Source of the DNA: Lachnospiraceae bacterium OM04-12BH
Lineage (GTDB): Bacteria > Bacillota > Clostridia > Lachnospirales > Lachnospiraceae
Length of the DNA stretch: 64,000 nucleotides
NCBI GenBank assembly: GCA_003490145.1
Contig: QULQ01000004.1
Coordinates: forward strand, 211,056-275,055
Direction of reading: 5' to 3'
Below the pieces are notes generated by a model. The model was not told the DNA's origin and made no database searches. It saw only the letters and a list, made by a program, of their open reading frames with translations. Every line of letters starts with the position of its first letter. The first letter of the stretch is position 1. The translations under genes and the position numbers were made by a program. This document shows, piece after piece, positions 43,625 to 53,083 of the stretch.

Positions 43625-43840
43625 TCACTTCTCCCGTCTTTTCTGCCATACGATGTCGTAACCAAGCACAGCGGCAAGCTCCAATACTTCCTTGTATCGT
43701 ATACTTTCCCGCTGTAATTTTGCGGACAGGTTGGAAACGCTGTCGCTCCATCCGTACTCGTCCGAGAGCAGGTCAACAACTTCCTGCATGGTCATCCCGG
43801 CACGGATGATCTGTGCCTTTATTTCGTTGCGTATATTCAT
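43625..43840 (-). CDS. Small helix-turn-helix protein of the element
   Basis: A 71-residue protein beginning MNIRNEIKAQIIRAGMTMQE. Its middle looks like a lambda-type HTH (MTMQEVVDLLSDEYGWSDSV, NLSAKLQRESIRYKEVLELA). Close relatives occur in most elements of this type, between the relaxase and helicase genes. It may regulate element genes. ATG 43840 is preferred; ATG 43858 would add six residues but has no ribosome site. Confidence 0.7.
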   Translation of the reverse strand: MNIRNEIKAQIIRAGMTMQEVVDLLSDEYGWSDSVSNLSAKLQRESIRYKEVLELAAVLGYDIVWQKRREK

Positions 43841-43873
43841 ATTGATAAAATCCTCCATAATTCAGTTCATGTG

Positions 43874-43915
43874 TCGGTGCAACCTCTGCGCTCCAAGGTG
43901 GAGTGGATGCACCGA
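43874..43915. repeat. Inverted repeat upstream of the HTH gene
   Basis: TCGGTGCA (43874-43881) and TGCACCGA (43908-43915) enclose an inner CTCC/GGAG pair. The region 43859-44240 otherwise carries only short minus-strand frames of about 90 codons that look spurious. Confidence 0.5.
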
Positions 43916-44240
43916 ACAGTGAAAAATCTGCAATCTCCGAAATCCGTTCAGAATTTCGCTTGTGATGTCCTGTCCATATATGACCATATCCCACTTTGCC
44001 GTTTTGTGTGGTTTGGTCTGGAACAGTGAAAACACCCATTGTTCCGTGAACAGGGTACACGGTTCAGAGAAGCACGATTTCGTGAAATAGTTTCGTCCTG
44101 CGGTCAAAAACTTTGCTGTTTCCATTACCATTGATTTTTAATGCCCGAAAACAGGTCAGCTTTGAAAGCTGCTGTTTCCTATAACGGAAGAAAACAGGGG
44201 TAAATGCTGCGTACATACGTACAGAGCATGACTGGCAAAA

Positions 44241-45614
44241 TCAATCCCGCCAGTCCTCCGGTACGTACGTACACGGCGAAACATCGTAAAATCCATTTAT
44301 ATGAGGTCTTGCCACAGCTTCCACGCCCATAAAGCCCCACACCCGCCGTCCGGCAGAGTTGGTGATGTTGTTGCAATGCTCCAGATTGAATCTCCCGGCA
44401 TTGGCAATCATGGCATCGCTGAAGCTACGGGCTTTCAGCGGTGCAAGGGAGTTTTCCTCACACCACATCCGGTAGATTTCATAGAAATCCTTAGAGCTGA
44501 TGGAAGCATCCGCTTTCAATCGGATGTATCCCTCCGACTCCATGAAATCAAAGATATTGTTGTTGTCACGCTTGACCGCTTCCCGGTTTTTCCGGATACG
44601 GTCACTCTCCGTAAACTTAAAGTTGTTGGCAACAAGCCGCTGTAAGCCTTCAAATGCCCACAGGAAGATACCCTCGGCTTCAGCTTTCATCTTCTCTGCA
44701 AGGTCAGGATCATCGGCTCTGTCCATGGGCTTTTCTTTGGTGGTCAGCACAAGCTGTCTGCGGTAAAAACCATCGCTGCGATCATATAGGGCTTGCAGAT
44801 CACCATTGCTGAATGCCAGCAACCGGGCAAACATCCAGCCCTGATAACTCTGCTTGCCCTTGCGTTCCAAGTCCATTTTGCCCTGTGCAGTCACGATGGA
44901 TTTTACATAGTTGGTCTGACGCAGAGCTTCCATCCGCATATCATCATCCACGCACAGCAGGATGTGTTCCAGATCGGCACGGGCAAAACGGTTTTCAGAA
45001 ATCTTCCCGATGCTGCCGTCTTTCATATTCGTGCCGAAGATGGTGGACAGCACCGCACCGATTTGAGATTTACCCTCGCCACCGTTGCCTTTAATCACCA
45101 TCATGCGCTGCCCCTTGTTGGAGGGAATCAGGCAATAGCCGATAAACTCCTGCAAAGTTGGAATGTCCTCGGCGTAAAGCAACCCATCCAGAAAGTTCAG
45201 CCAGATCACCGGTGCAGGAGCATCGGGATTATAGCCGACAGGCAGACGGCTTCGCACGATAGCCGGTCTGCCTTCGGTGAAAGTGCCGTTCAAGAGCAGC
45301 GTACCGTTGGCAACATGGATGCGATCCTGCTCCGGAGGGAAGTCAGACACCTGCGCTTCCAGTTTCAGCACTTCCAGAATGTTGGTGATCTTCCGTGGGA
45401 TGTTGTTCACGGCACAAAATTTCAGCTTGTCGTAAATCTCCCCACGCAGAGGAAGGTCATCCGTCACTCGACCATCGGGCGTGAAAAAAGCTCCGTTTGC
45501 GAAGATGATTCTGCGCTCATGCAGAAATTCTTCACAAAACAGAGCTTCGTTGATGTTCTGCCCGTCAAACCAGACAGGAAAATTCATATTAGGCGTTTTC
45601 CGGTTCTTCGCCAC
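44241..45614 (-). CDS. P4-type primase/helicase (D5-like) protein
   Basis: A 457-residue superfamily 3-type replicative helicase: D5_N-like region, Walker A VIKGNGGEGKSQIG, Walker B LLCVDDDMRM and the sensor region ARLLAFSNGDL. It likely supports replication of the excised or transferred element with the adjacent CHC2 protein. The start is GTG 45614 with AGGAGG nine nt upstream; the gene overlaps the end of the primase gene by 26 nt in another frame. The C-terminus ends shortly after a winged-helix-like region. Confidence 0.9.
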   Translation of the reverse strand: MAKNRKTPNMNFPVWFDGQNINEALFCEEFLHERRIIFANGAFFTPDGRVTDDLPLRGEIYDKLKFCAVNNIPRKITNILEVLKLEAQVSDFPPEQDRIHVANGTLLLNGTFTEGRPAIVRSRLPVGYNPDAPAPVIWLNFLDGLLYAEDIPTLQEFIGYCLIPSNKGQRMMVIKGNGGEGKSQIGAVLSTIFGTNMKDGSIGKISENRFARADLEHILLCVDDDMRMEALRQTNYVKSIVTAQGKMDLERKGKQSYQGWMFARLLAFSNGDLQALYDRSDGFYRRQLVLTTKEKPMDRADDPDLAEKMKAEAEGIFLWAFEGLQRLVANNFKFTESDRIRKNREAVKRDNNNIFDFMESEGYIRLKADASISSKDFYEIYRMWCEENSLAPLKARSFSDAMIANAGRFNLEHCNNITNSAGRRVWGFMGVEAVARPHINGFYDVSPCTYVPEDWRD

Positions 45615-46209
45615 GGTGCGCCACCTCCTTTTTCTTTCGTGCGGTATACTCTTGCAGAAAAGCAATTTTGTCGTCCTGCATCAGCTTGTCCACCAATGCC
45701 ACCCGTTCTTCCAGATCACCCACCGTCAGCACATCTGCCATATATTCGATATAGCAGTGCATCTGGCAGGCTTCCACAAAACGGTCATCCAGAGCATCTT
45801 CCGGTGTCTTGGGTGCGTATCGTATTTTCCAATCTTCCAGCAGATGCAGATAATCCGTCAGCACCCGGAAACACAGCATTTCATTCTCCCGGAACTGACG
45901 GATATAGGGACGCTTTGGCTTGACCATAGCTGCGGCAGTGGGCGGTTTCGGGTCAAGCCCGAAGTCCGCAGCCAGCTTTTGCGCTGCTTCATAACTGCTC
46001 AGATCGAACAGTCTTGCCACAAGGTCGATTACATCCCCCTTGGCTCCGCAGCCGAAGCAGAAGAAATAATCCTCGTTCAGCTTCAAGCTCGGATGCCTGT
46101 CGTTGTGGAACGGGCAGCAAGCCATACCATTGCGGTTGACATTCAGCCCGTAGTGTTTTGCGGCTTGCTTTACGCTGATTGCCGCCTTGATGATTTCATA
46201 GATTGTCAT
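45589..46209 (-). CDS. CHC2 zinc-finger (DnaG-type) primase protein
   Basis: A 206-residue protein with an N-terminal CHC2 zinc finger (CCPFHNDRHPS and CFGCGAKGD, residues 30-60) that reads template for primer synthesis. The Toprim catalytic domain of DnaG is not present, so it probably acts with the helicase encoded next to it. ATG 46209 follows GGAGG. The long frame to 46353 has no start support. Confidence 0.88.
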   Translation of the reverse strand: MTIYEIIKAAISVKQAAKHYGLNVNRNGMACCPFHNDRHPSLKLNEDYFFCFGCGAKGDVIDLVARLFDLSSYEAAQKLAADFGLDPKPPTAAAMVKPKRPYIRQFRENEMLCFRVLTDYLHLLEDWKIRYAPKTPEDALDDRFVEACQMHCYIEYMADVLTVGDLEERVALVDKLMQDDKIAFLQEYTARKKKEVAHRGEEPENA

Positions 46210-46301
46210 AGAAAAACCTCCGTTCATAGTATTTAGAAAGCACGAAACACCCGCCGTGATTGGCAGGGGTTTGGCTCCTTCTACTATGGTTATGCCGGAT
46301 T

Positions 46302-46421
46302 TTTCAAAAAACAGGCTAATCGGAGGACAACCCCGTTTCAAAAAACAGGACAACTTATGGATAGATGTAGATTTCTTTACATTAGCATGATAGAATTAAG
46401 AAAATGAAAAAACAGGACAGG
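46302..46421. repeat. Direct repeats between divergent element genes
   Basis: TTTCAAAAAACAGG occurs at 46302-46315 and 46336-46349, 34 bp apart, and a third related copy, TGAAAAAACAGGACAGG, overlaps the ribosome site of the next gene at 46405-46421. They could be operator or replication iterons. Confidence 0.6.
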
Positions 46422-46431
46422 AGGGGCAAGC

Positions 46432-47538
46432 ATGAACCAAGAATTGATGACATTGGATTTTTGGCAGGATACGGTCATATATGAGGGAAAAACACTTCCT
46501 GTCGGCGCTCTTGCCTGTGATGCGCTGAATGTCCCTGCGGATACCATCGCAAAGATGAACGAGCAATGCGAGAAAATCAATCTGCTGCTTGGAATATTAA
46601 ACGCCGGACAGGATGCTTCTGCACTCTGTCCTATTGCAACGGAAGCTGCTCTGACGATGCTTGATATTCTCAGTCAAACACCGCCGTTCTCCTATATGAA
46701 TATCTCAAAGCACAGAGAACGGATTGAAAAAGTCTTTACTGTGGACAATGCGCTGAAATATGTGGAGTTTGCCATAAAAGCCGCAACCAATTCTTTGCAA
46801 TTTGAAGAAATCCAGAACTTTGCCGATGCGATGATGCTCCAACGCTATACCGCAGTTTTCGGGCATCTGGCATACTCCCTTGGGGAATACCAAACGGCCA
46901 TGCTTGATTTTGCAGAAAAATCAGACGGCAATGAAGCAGAACGCACCGCAGAGGGTTTTGCAAAAATGTTCGGCGACTATTTTCCGCCGGAGTTCTCTAT
47001 CACGGAGGGCAATGCCTGGATGTCTACTTTGAATAATTCCGTTCAGTATATATCGGTCATCCGTCCCGGCGAAAAAGTTGCGAAGCTGGTCAAGCGGATG
47101 CACTATGTATCCTTTGTAGGGATGTTCCGGTCTGATCTTTTTGAGGGCTTATGTGTTGGTCATGCCCCGAAAAAATGCAAAATCTGCGGCAAGTGGTTCC
47201 TCACCACCAACGCAAGGCACACCAAATACTGCGGCGGCTATGCACCGGGGGACAAGCTGCACCGCACTTGCCGACAGATCGGCAACCTGAAAGGCAGAGA
47301 ACAACGGGAGCTTGCGGACGATCATCCGGTGAAACAGATTTATGAGAAACGGCTGAACACCATAAACCGCTATGTGAAGCGTGGTACTCTGGACGCTGAT
47401 CTTGCAGAGGTTATGAAAAAGCTGGCAAAGGATAAAATGCTTCGAGCGCTGAGCAATGTCGCCTATGCCAAAGGTGATTACGAAAAAGAGATGGGACAGG
47501 CTGCTTTGAAGAAAGAAGCAAAATTACGGACGAAATGA
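46432..47538 (+). CDS. DUF6076-like protein with zinc finger
   Basis: A 368-residue protein found in elements of this type. A mostly helical N-terminal part is followed at about residues 243-262 by CKICGKWFLTTNARHTKYC, a CxxC...C finger of the type used in DNA-binding proteins, and a basic helical tail. GACAGGAGGGG precedes ATG 46432. Function unknown; a role in element regulation is likely but not shown. Confidence 0.75.
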   Translation: MNQELMTLDFWQDTVIYEGKTLPVGALACDALNVPADTIAKMNEQCEKINLLLGILNAGQDASALCPIATEAALTMLDILSQTPPFSYMNISKHRERIEKVFTVDNALKYVEFAIKAATNSLQFEEIQNFADAMMLQRYTAVFGHLAYSLGEYQTAMLDFAEKSDGNEAERTAEGFAKMFGDYFPPEFSITEGNAWMSTLNNSVQYISVIRPGEKVAKLVKRMHYVSFVGMFRSDLFEGLCVGHAPKKCKICGKWFLTTNARHTKYCGGYAPGDKLHRTCRQIGNLKGREQRELADDHPVKQIYEKRLNTINRYVKRGTLDADLAEVMKKLAKDKMLRALSNVAYAKGDYEKEMGQAALKKEAKLRTK

Positions 47539-47548
47539 GGAATATGTA

Positions 47549-48256
47549 ATGGCACAGAAATATGATTTAACTGATATTGGGAATGCGCTTAGCCGGGTTA
47601 TGGACAATCCTATGACCAAAATAATCCGTTCTGGCTCTATTGGTGTGTTGGGCGTAGTAAACCCAGTTGCGGGAATTGTAGGCGGAATAGGAAATGATCT
47701 TCTATCTGAATACAATACCTTCAAACTCGGCCATCTACTGAACGGTCTTGCATCTGGCTTTAATCTCGAAAGAAGATTGAACGAGCTTTACAACTATGTA
47801 AACTCCAGCCCGGAAAAGGCTATTATCGTAGCCAATCTGTTCAAACAAACCGTAAATGCAGAATGCCCAAAGGTTTGCGTTATTTATGGTCTAATTCTTG
47901 CAAACCATTTAGAAACACTTACAGAATTCACGCACGAAGAATTGATTGTCTGTAAAGCTTTGGAAAACGCTACGGATTATGATCTGAAGAATTTCAAAGA
48001 AATAATGGAGAACTATCTTAAGCCAACATCAAATGGAAGAAGAATTGTATTTCCAAAAGACTTTGCAGATATTGCTGCTTTCACCACCACATGCGATTGG
48101 TGTGTATATAATAGAATCTTTGTTTCTCGCACAGCAGAGTGGGGTGAAATGGAAGAAGGCATTTTGGATATGAGCACGTACTATTACGAGGCAAATCCTG
48201 CATCTGTTCTTCTGGATAATATAAATGCTGCAAGACAAACTTGGAATTATGGTTAA
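47549..48256 (+). CDS. Hypothetical protein
   Basis: A 235-residue protein with one glycine/valine-rich segment (SIGVLGVVNPVAGIVGGIGN, residues 30-50) and a helical remainder. No family recognised. It starts 10 nt after the DUF6076-like gene and is probably co-transcribed. The A/T content is higher than in neighbouring element genes, so it could be a later addition to the cargo. Confidence 0.65.
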   Translation: MAQKYDLTDIGNALSRVMDNPMTKIIRSGSIGVLGVVNPVAGIVGGIGNDLLSEYNTFKLGHLLNGLASGFNLERRLNELYNYVNSSPEKAIIVANLFKQTVNAECPKVCVIYGLILANHLETLTEFTHEELIVCKALENATDYDLKNFKEIMENYLKPTSNGRRIVFPKDFADIAAFTTTCDWCVYNRIFVSRTAEWGEMEEGILDMSTYYYEANPASVLLDNINAARQTWNYG

Positions 48257-48291
48257 TTATTCCCGCTGATTACTTAGAAGGGAGGTGCGCT

Positions 48292-49479
48292 ATGCTAAAT
48301 GATTTTTCGTGGAACATGACCGGATACATACCGAAGCACCAAGTTAATCCACACGGTGACGGCATCATCCCCTATGTGGCAGAGCGCATCTTCCAACTGG
48401 AACCGGAACCGCCAGCGGTGGACAGTCTGAATGAATATATCCTGTCTGCTTTGCGGGAAAAGAATTTGCTATATTTTTCGTTCTTTCTGCACCACTACGA
48501 AACGCAGCTCAACAAGCGCATCAAAGGCTTTCTCAGTGTGGACGGCGGCAATCTGTACGACACAGACCGATTTATCGATATAAAGATCTCCTGCCGGGAG
48601 CAAATGCTCCAAAAGCTGATGGACTATGATCCTGCCAAGGGTGCGGAGTATGCTACATACATCTATCCGTTCATCTGGGATTCTATGCTCCGTTTCCGCA
48701 TGGGCGAAGAAAAATGGTCGGTATCCTCTCTGACCAATTACAAAATGGTGCGATCAATGGCGTGGCTGTACCATAACACCAAAGATGCGGTCAACCAGTT
48801 TTCCAAGAAGTATAACTGCGACCTTGCTCTTGCGGAAGAATATCTGAAAGTTGTCCGTGGAATCCGCAACCAGCAGCCGTTCTATATAACGGACGAGGAC
48901 GGCGAGGAAACAGGCGAGGATATAGCCCTTGACGATAGCTGGAACTATACCGACATCCTCTGGAACGGCATACAAGCAGAAAAGGTACAGCGGGCATTTG
49001 AGAAGCTGAATTACCGGGAACAGACCTTGCTCGAAAAACGGTTAGCAATCTGTATGACCTGCGGGCGAGTTGGCTCATGGAAGAACCGCCCCACTTTTGA
49101 AGAATTGGCGATTATGTTTGAGGGCAGCACAGCCAGCGGTGCAGAGCGAGCCTACCGGAAAGCGGTGGACAAACTGACAGAACTGCTGGTTGCCGAAGGT
49201 GCGCTCCATGCTGTCCGGCTGAAACAGAAAACCAAAACCAAGCGCAAAAAGAAAATCGCCGCCGCAATCTACGAATATCAAGCAGACTGCGACGGCGAAT
49301 GGGGCGAAATTTCAGTTGATTTTGAGAACGGCACAGCAGAGATTATCCGACTTGCTGATTGGGATACAATTAAAACGAACTGGTTTGCCAAGGAGGCGAT
49401 CCGGTATATTTTATCATTGTCGCCTGATGCTCTTACAAAATATATGCTCGTCCCCCTTGAGCCGCCACTTATATCTTGA
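48292..49479 (+). CDS. Sigma-70-like element protein
   Basis: A 395-residue protein. The first half carries region-2-like helices (WDSMLRFRMGEEKWSVSSLT, NYKMVRSMAWLYHNTKDAVN) and the segment at about 270-300 (RPTFEELAIMFEGSTASGAE then RAYRKAVDKL) resembles a sigma region 4 helix-turn-helix. A basic TKTKRKKK stretch and a small C-terminal domain follow. It may be an element-specific regulator. ATG 48292 follows AAGGGAGGTG. Assignment is by pattern, not certain. Confidence 0.6.
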   Translation: MLNDFSWNMTGYIPKHQVNPHGDGIIPYVAERIFQLEPEPPAVDSLNEYILSALREKNLLYFSFFLHHYETQLNKRIKGFLSVDGGNLYDTDRFIDIKISCREQMLQKLMDYDPAKGAEYATYIYPFIWDSMLRFRMGEEKWSVSSLTNYKMVRSMAWLYHNTKDAVNQFSKKYNCDLALAEEYLKVVRGIRNQQPFYITDEDGEETGEDIALDDSWNYTDILWNGIQAEKVQRAFEKLNYREQTLLEKRLAICMTCGRVGSWKNRPTFEELAIMFEGSTASGAERAYRKAVDKLTELLVAEGALHAVRLKQKTKTKRKKKIAAAIYEYQADCDGEWGEISVDFENGTAEIIRLADWDTIKTNWFAKEAIRYILSLSPDALTKYMLVPLEPPLIS

Positions 49480-49556
49480 ATCCTTACAACCACTGTAAGT
49501 GGTATTTGCTGTGTTCCCATGCTATCATTTTATTACAAATGATAGGAGGTATTCAC

Positions 49557-50324
49557 ATGAAACCCATTTTGAATATTGAAAATTTAACAAAAATCTATGG
49601 CAATGTGCCAAGTCAAACAAAGGCACTGAATGGGATCACCTTCCAGGTGATGCCGGGAGAGTTTCTCGGCATTATGGGAAGCAGCGGTTCCGGTAAATCC
49701 ACACTGCTCAATTGTATTGCGACTGTGATTCAACCCACAGGTGGAAGCATTCAGGTGGAAGGCGATACTCTGCAATCCCTCAAGGGAAAGGCTCTTGCAG
49801 AGTACCGTGGCAAAAAAGTTGGTTATCTATTCCAGAACTTTGAATTGCTGGACAACCTGACTGGCAGGGAAAACATCCTGCTCCCGACTTCCTTGCATGG
49901 GGTATCCGAAGCAGAAAGCAGCCAGCGGCTGAAGCAGTTGGCTGACTATCTGGAAATCACTGATGTTCTGGATAAGTTTCCGTCCAAGATGTCCGGCGGC
50001 CAGCGTCAGCGTGTTGCGGCAGCAAGGGCTCTGATCTTACATCCCCAAATGATCCTTGCCGATGAACCGACGGGTGCGCTGGATTCTAAGAACGCAAGAA
50101 GTCTTATGGAGAAGCTGTCCGGCCTGAATCGTGACGAACAAGCTACGATCCTGATGGTAACCCATGATTCCAATGCCGCCAGCTTTTGCAAGCGCATTCT
50201 GTTCATCCAGGACGGCGTGATCTTTCATGAGCTTCGGCGTGGAGACGAAAGCCAGCAGGAGTTCTACGGGCGCATCCTGAAGGTGATGGCGCAACTGGGA
50301 GGGGGCAGCGCAAATGTTCTCTAA
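49557..50324 (+). CDS. BceA-type ABC transporter ATP-binding protein
   Basis: A 255-residue ATPase: Walker A GSSGSGKST, Q-loop FQNFELLDNL, signature MSGGQRQRVAAARAL and Walker B MILADEPTGALD. It belongs to the MacB/BceA group that works with a single large FtsX-like permease to remove peptide antibiotics (bacitracin, lantibiotics) from their lipid targets. ATG 49557 follows AGGAGG. It overlaps the permease gene by 11 nt. Confidence 0.93.
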   Translation: MKPILNIENLTKIYGNVPSQTKALNGITFQVMPGEFLGIMGSSGSGKSTLLNCIATVIQPTGGSIQVEGDTLQSLKGKALAEYRGKKVGYLFQNFELLDNLTGRENILLPTSLHGVSEAESSQRLKQLADYLEITDVLDKFPSKMSGGQRQRVAAARALILHPQMILADEPTGALDSKNARSLMEKLSGLNRDEQATILMVTHDSNAASFCKRILFIQDGVIFHELRRGDESQQEFYGRILKVMAQLGGGSANVL

Positions 50325-52386
50325 TCTCATTCTTCGGAACAGCCACCGCAGCCGAAAGGAAAACGGTCTGTTTTTCAGCTCCCTGGTGATTTCTATTGTT
50401 GCCTTTTACATGATTCTTTCCATCTCCACTCAAGATGTGATGCTCTTTTTGCAGAAAATGGAGAGTGACGCAGTTGACAAACTCCTGCTTCTGATTCCTG
50501 CGTTTTATGGGATGACCCTCGGTATTCTGTTCTTTTTGATCTATTTTGCCTGCAAGTATCAGTTCGAGCGCAGACGGCATGAGTTTGGTGTTTATCTAAT
50601 GTTGGGGATGCGTAGAAGTAAACTGTTTGGTATGCTTCTGGCGGAAGATTTCCTGACCAGTATTCTTGCCATGCTCATAGGCTTACCTGTGGCTGTGGTG
50701 CTTTCAGAAATTGTCAGTCTTGTCACCGCCAAGCTGGTAGGCATGGGGATCATCGGTCATCAGTTTTCTTTATCCTGGTCTGCAATTGAATGGACGCTGG
50801 CAGGATTTCTGGCAATTAAGCTGACGGCACTTCTGATTTTGAGTGGACGAATCAGCCGCCAGGAGATCGGTACTTTGCTATCCCAGCCAACGAACCGCCC
50901 CAAAAAGCAAATGCCATCTGTTATCTATGGACTGGCTGCTATATGCGGAAGTGTGATGTTGGCAGTGGCTTACTACATGGCGATTCAGGGAATTGCATGG
51001 ACAAAGGTAAGTATGATGGGACTGACTTTGCTGTTGGGCATAGTTGGTACGATGCTGCTTTTCTATGGGATGCGTGCGCTGATTGCTTTGATTGTTAAGA
51101 AAGGAAAAGGAAATAAGCAGCTTCATGTATTTACCTTCCGGCAGATTCAGGAGAATGTTATTCATCAGTCAACCTCCATGGCCATCAGCTCCCTGCTGAT
51201 TCTGGCGGCGCTGTGTTGTTTTGGTGCGGGCGTAGGAATTGCAGGAACGAATAGCCTGTCTTCTGGCCATGTAATCGACTATACTTTTGAAGATCATACT
51301 GCAGAAGATTCATCGCAGGTTCTTCCGAATATAAAGGCAGCCCTGAAAGAAAACGGTTTGGAAAATCAATTTTCAGAGCTTTTTGAAATGAGGGTTGGGC
51401 GTATTCGCACCACAGAAGATTATGATAATGCCTACAGCATGGACGCTGTTATGGACTCTCTTCGGAGCCTGCCCCAGTCGGAAGACCGGGATGTCCTTCT
51501 GAACAATCTTGGTTATGCCACATACCCATATTTGATTTGTTTATCGGACTATAATCGTTTGTTGGAATTGTCCGGCAAACCGGCTCTCCAATTAGGCGAA
51601 AAGGAGGCCGCTGTCTATATTGATACAGAGTTTACTACGGTAAGTCGTACCGCAATGCTGAACCAAGTATTGGCCGGACAGCCCAAGGTGGAACTGGATG
51701 GTAGTCCGATTCATCTTACAGGAGAGGTTCAGTCTGTGAATTTGGTCACGGACCGTTCTATAACCTTGTCCTTTGCATTGATTCTTCCGGATGAAGCATT
51801 CCTATATTATAGCCAGGGAATGTATGATACCTATGTCAATGCGGTGCTCAGTGAGCAGGCTCTGGATGGAAATAGCCTTATGACTGCATATTTGGATTTG
51901 AACGAGAAGCTGGACGAAACTGGCATTGAATATGAAAGCTATCTTCAGAATATAGGTCGTCAGCTTTTCTACACCATAGCATCCAGTTATATTACCCTCT
52001 ATCTTGCGATTGTTTTCCTGGTAGTTGCCAACACCATCGTGGGTGTTCAGTTCCTGATGAGTCAGCAGAAAACCGGGCGCAGATACCAGACCCTGATCCG
52101 CCTGGGAGCTACTTACGAAACCCTTTGCCAGTCTGCTGGAAAGCAAATTACCTGGTTTATGGGACTTCCTGTATTGGTTGCGGCTGTCAGCAGTCTGTTT
52201 GGAGTCAGGGCGTTATTTACAGGGATACTCTCGTCCCGAACCCGTGGGACAGTGTCTGAAATGCTGCTTGTATCTGCTGCTATGATTTTACTACTTTGCG
52301 TGATAGAATATATTTATATGAGAGTGGTCAAGCGCTCCAGTGATCGGTATTTGCTGACACTGATGCAGCCGCAGAGAGAAGAATAA
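50314..52386 (+). CDS. BceB-type permease
   Basis: A 690-residue permease with the 10-helix BceB topology: four N-terminal helices, two central ones, a large extracellular domain (about residues 310-535, probable peptide sensor) and four C-terminal helices within FtsX-like domains. Together with the ATPase it confers resistance and also signals to the BceRS pair encoded directly after it. The compound recognised is set by the extracellular domain and cannot be named. Confidence 0.92.
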   Translation: MFSNLILRNSHRSRKENGLFFSSLVISIVAFYMILSISTQDVMLFLQKMESDAVDKLLLLIPAFYGMTLGILFFLIYFACKYQFERRRHEFGVYLMLGMRRSKLFGMLLAEDFLTSILAMLIGLPVAVVLSEIVSLVTAKLVGMGIIGHQFSLSWSAIEWTLAGFLAIKLTALLILSGRISRQEIGTLLSQPTNRPKKQMPSVIYGLAAICGSVMLAVAYYMAIQGIAWTKVSMMGLTLLLGIVGTMLLFYGMRALIALIVKKGKGNKQLHVFTFRQIQENVIHQSTSMAISSLLILAALCCFGAGVGIAGTNSLSSGHVIDYTFEDHTAEDSSQVLPNIKAALKENGLENQFSELFEMRVGRIRTTEDYDNAYSMDAVMDSLRSLPQSEDRDVLLNNLGYATYPYLICLSDYNRLLELSGKPALQLGEKEAAVYIDTEFTTVSRTAMLNQVLAGQPKVELDGSPIHLTGEVQSVNLVTDRSITLSFALILPDEAFLYYSQGMYDTYVNAVLSEQALDGNSLMTAYLDLNEKLDETGIEYESYLQNIGRQLFYTIASSYITLYLAIVFLVVANTIVGVQFLMSQQKTGRRYQTLIRLGATYETLCQSAGKQITWFMGLPVLVAAVSSLFGVRALFTGILSSRTRGTVSEMLLVSAAMILLLCVIEYIYMRVVKRSSDRYLLTLMQPQREE

Positions 52387-52405
52387 TTTGGAAGGAGGTG
52401 CTGTC

Positions 52406-53083
52406 ATGAAAAGAATTGCTGTTGTGGAAGATGAAGTCTATATGCGGGAAGAACTCTGCGATATGCTCCAAAAGGACGGCTATCTTGTGGAGGCAATTAC
52501 CGAGTTTGAAGATGCCGCTCGGCTCTTGGCAGCCCTCCGCCCTGACCTTGTGATCTTAGACCTGAACTTGCCGGAGATCAGTGGCTTTCAAATCTGCCAG
52601 GAGCTAAAGAATAAAACTGCTATCCCCGTCCTGGTGCTGACTTCCAGAGATCAGGTAAAGGATGAACTGCAAGCGTTCCAGTTGGGTGCCGATGAATATT
52701 TGACGAAGCCGTGCAGAAAAGATCGACTTCTTGCCAGGGTATCCAATATTCTCAAAAGGTATGAAGGCCGTACCAATCTCATAGAGGGACCAGATTTCCT
52801 GTTAGACCAGCAGACCTACACGCTTTATATTCATAATACCTCTGTGGTGCTTCCAAAAAATCAGGGAAAACTGTTGGTCGCTCTTTTGTCCGGCGGCGAT
52901 GCTCTGGTCACGACGGAGCAGCTTTGCATGGCACTATGGGGAACCACGGAATACATAGATGAAAATGCCTTGCAGGTTAACCTAACCCGGCTGAAAAAAA
53001 CGATGTCCGCCCTTGAAATGAAGCAGCGAATCGTTGCAGTTCGAGGAATGGGCTACCGTTTGGAAGCGGAGGTGTCTCTATGA
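52406..53083 (+). CDS. BceR-type response regulator
   Basis: A 225-residue OmpR-family regulator: receiver domain with DE acidic pair (VVEDEVYMRE), phosphoacceptor Asp in VILDLNLPEI, conserved VLTSRD and Lys in YLTKPC; C-terminal winged helix (TEQLCMALWGTTEYIDENAL). ATG 52406 follows GAAGGAGGTG. It ends in ATGA overlap with the kinase gene. It likely activates the transporter genes upstream. Confidence 0.94.
   Translation: MKRIAVVEDEVYMREELCDMLQKDGYLVEAITEFEDAARLLAALRPDLVILDLNLPEISGFQICQELKNKTAIPVLVLTSRDQVKDELQAFQLGADEYLTKPCRKDRLLARVSNILKRYEGRTNLIEGPDFLLDQQTYTLYIHNTSVVLPKNQGKLLVALLSGGDALVTTEQLCMALWGTTEYIDENALQVNLTRLKKTMSALEMKQRIVAVRGMGYRLEAEVSL

Noticed and set aside
43773..44131. Minus-strand frames of 89-95 codons between the helicase and HTH genes
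   Set aside because: They overlap each other, lack ribosome sites and show no conserved features; the region has inverted repeats instead.
44793..45923. A 376-codon plus-strand frame
   Set aside because: It runs antisense across the helicase and primase genes, which have clear motifs; no family features of its own.
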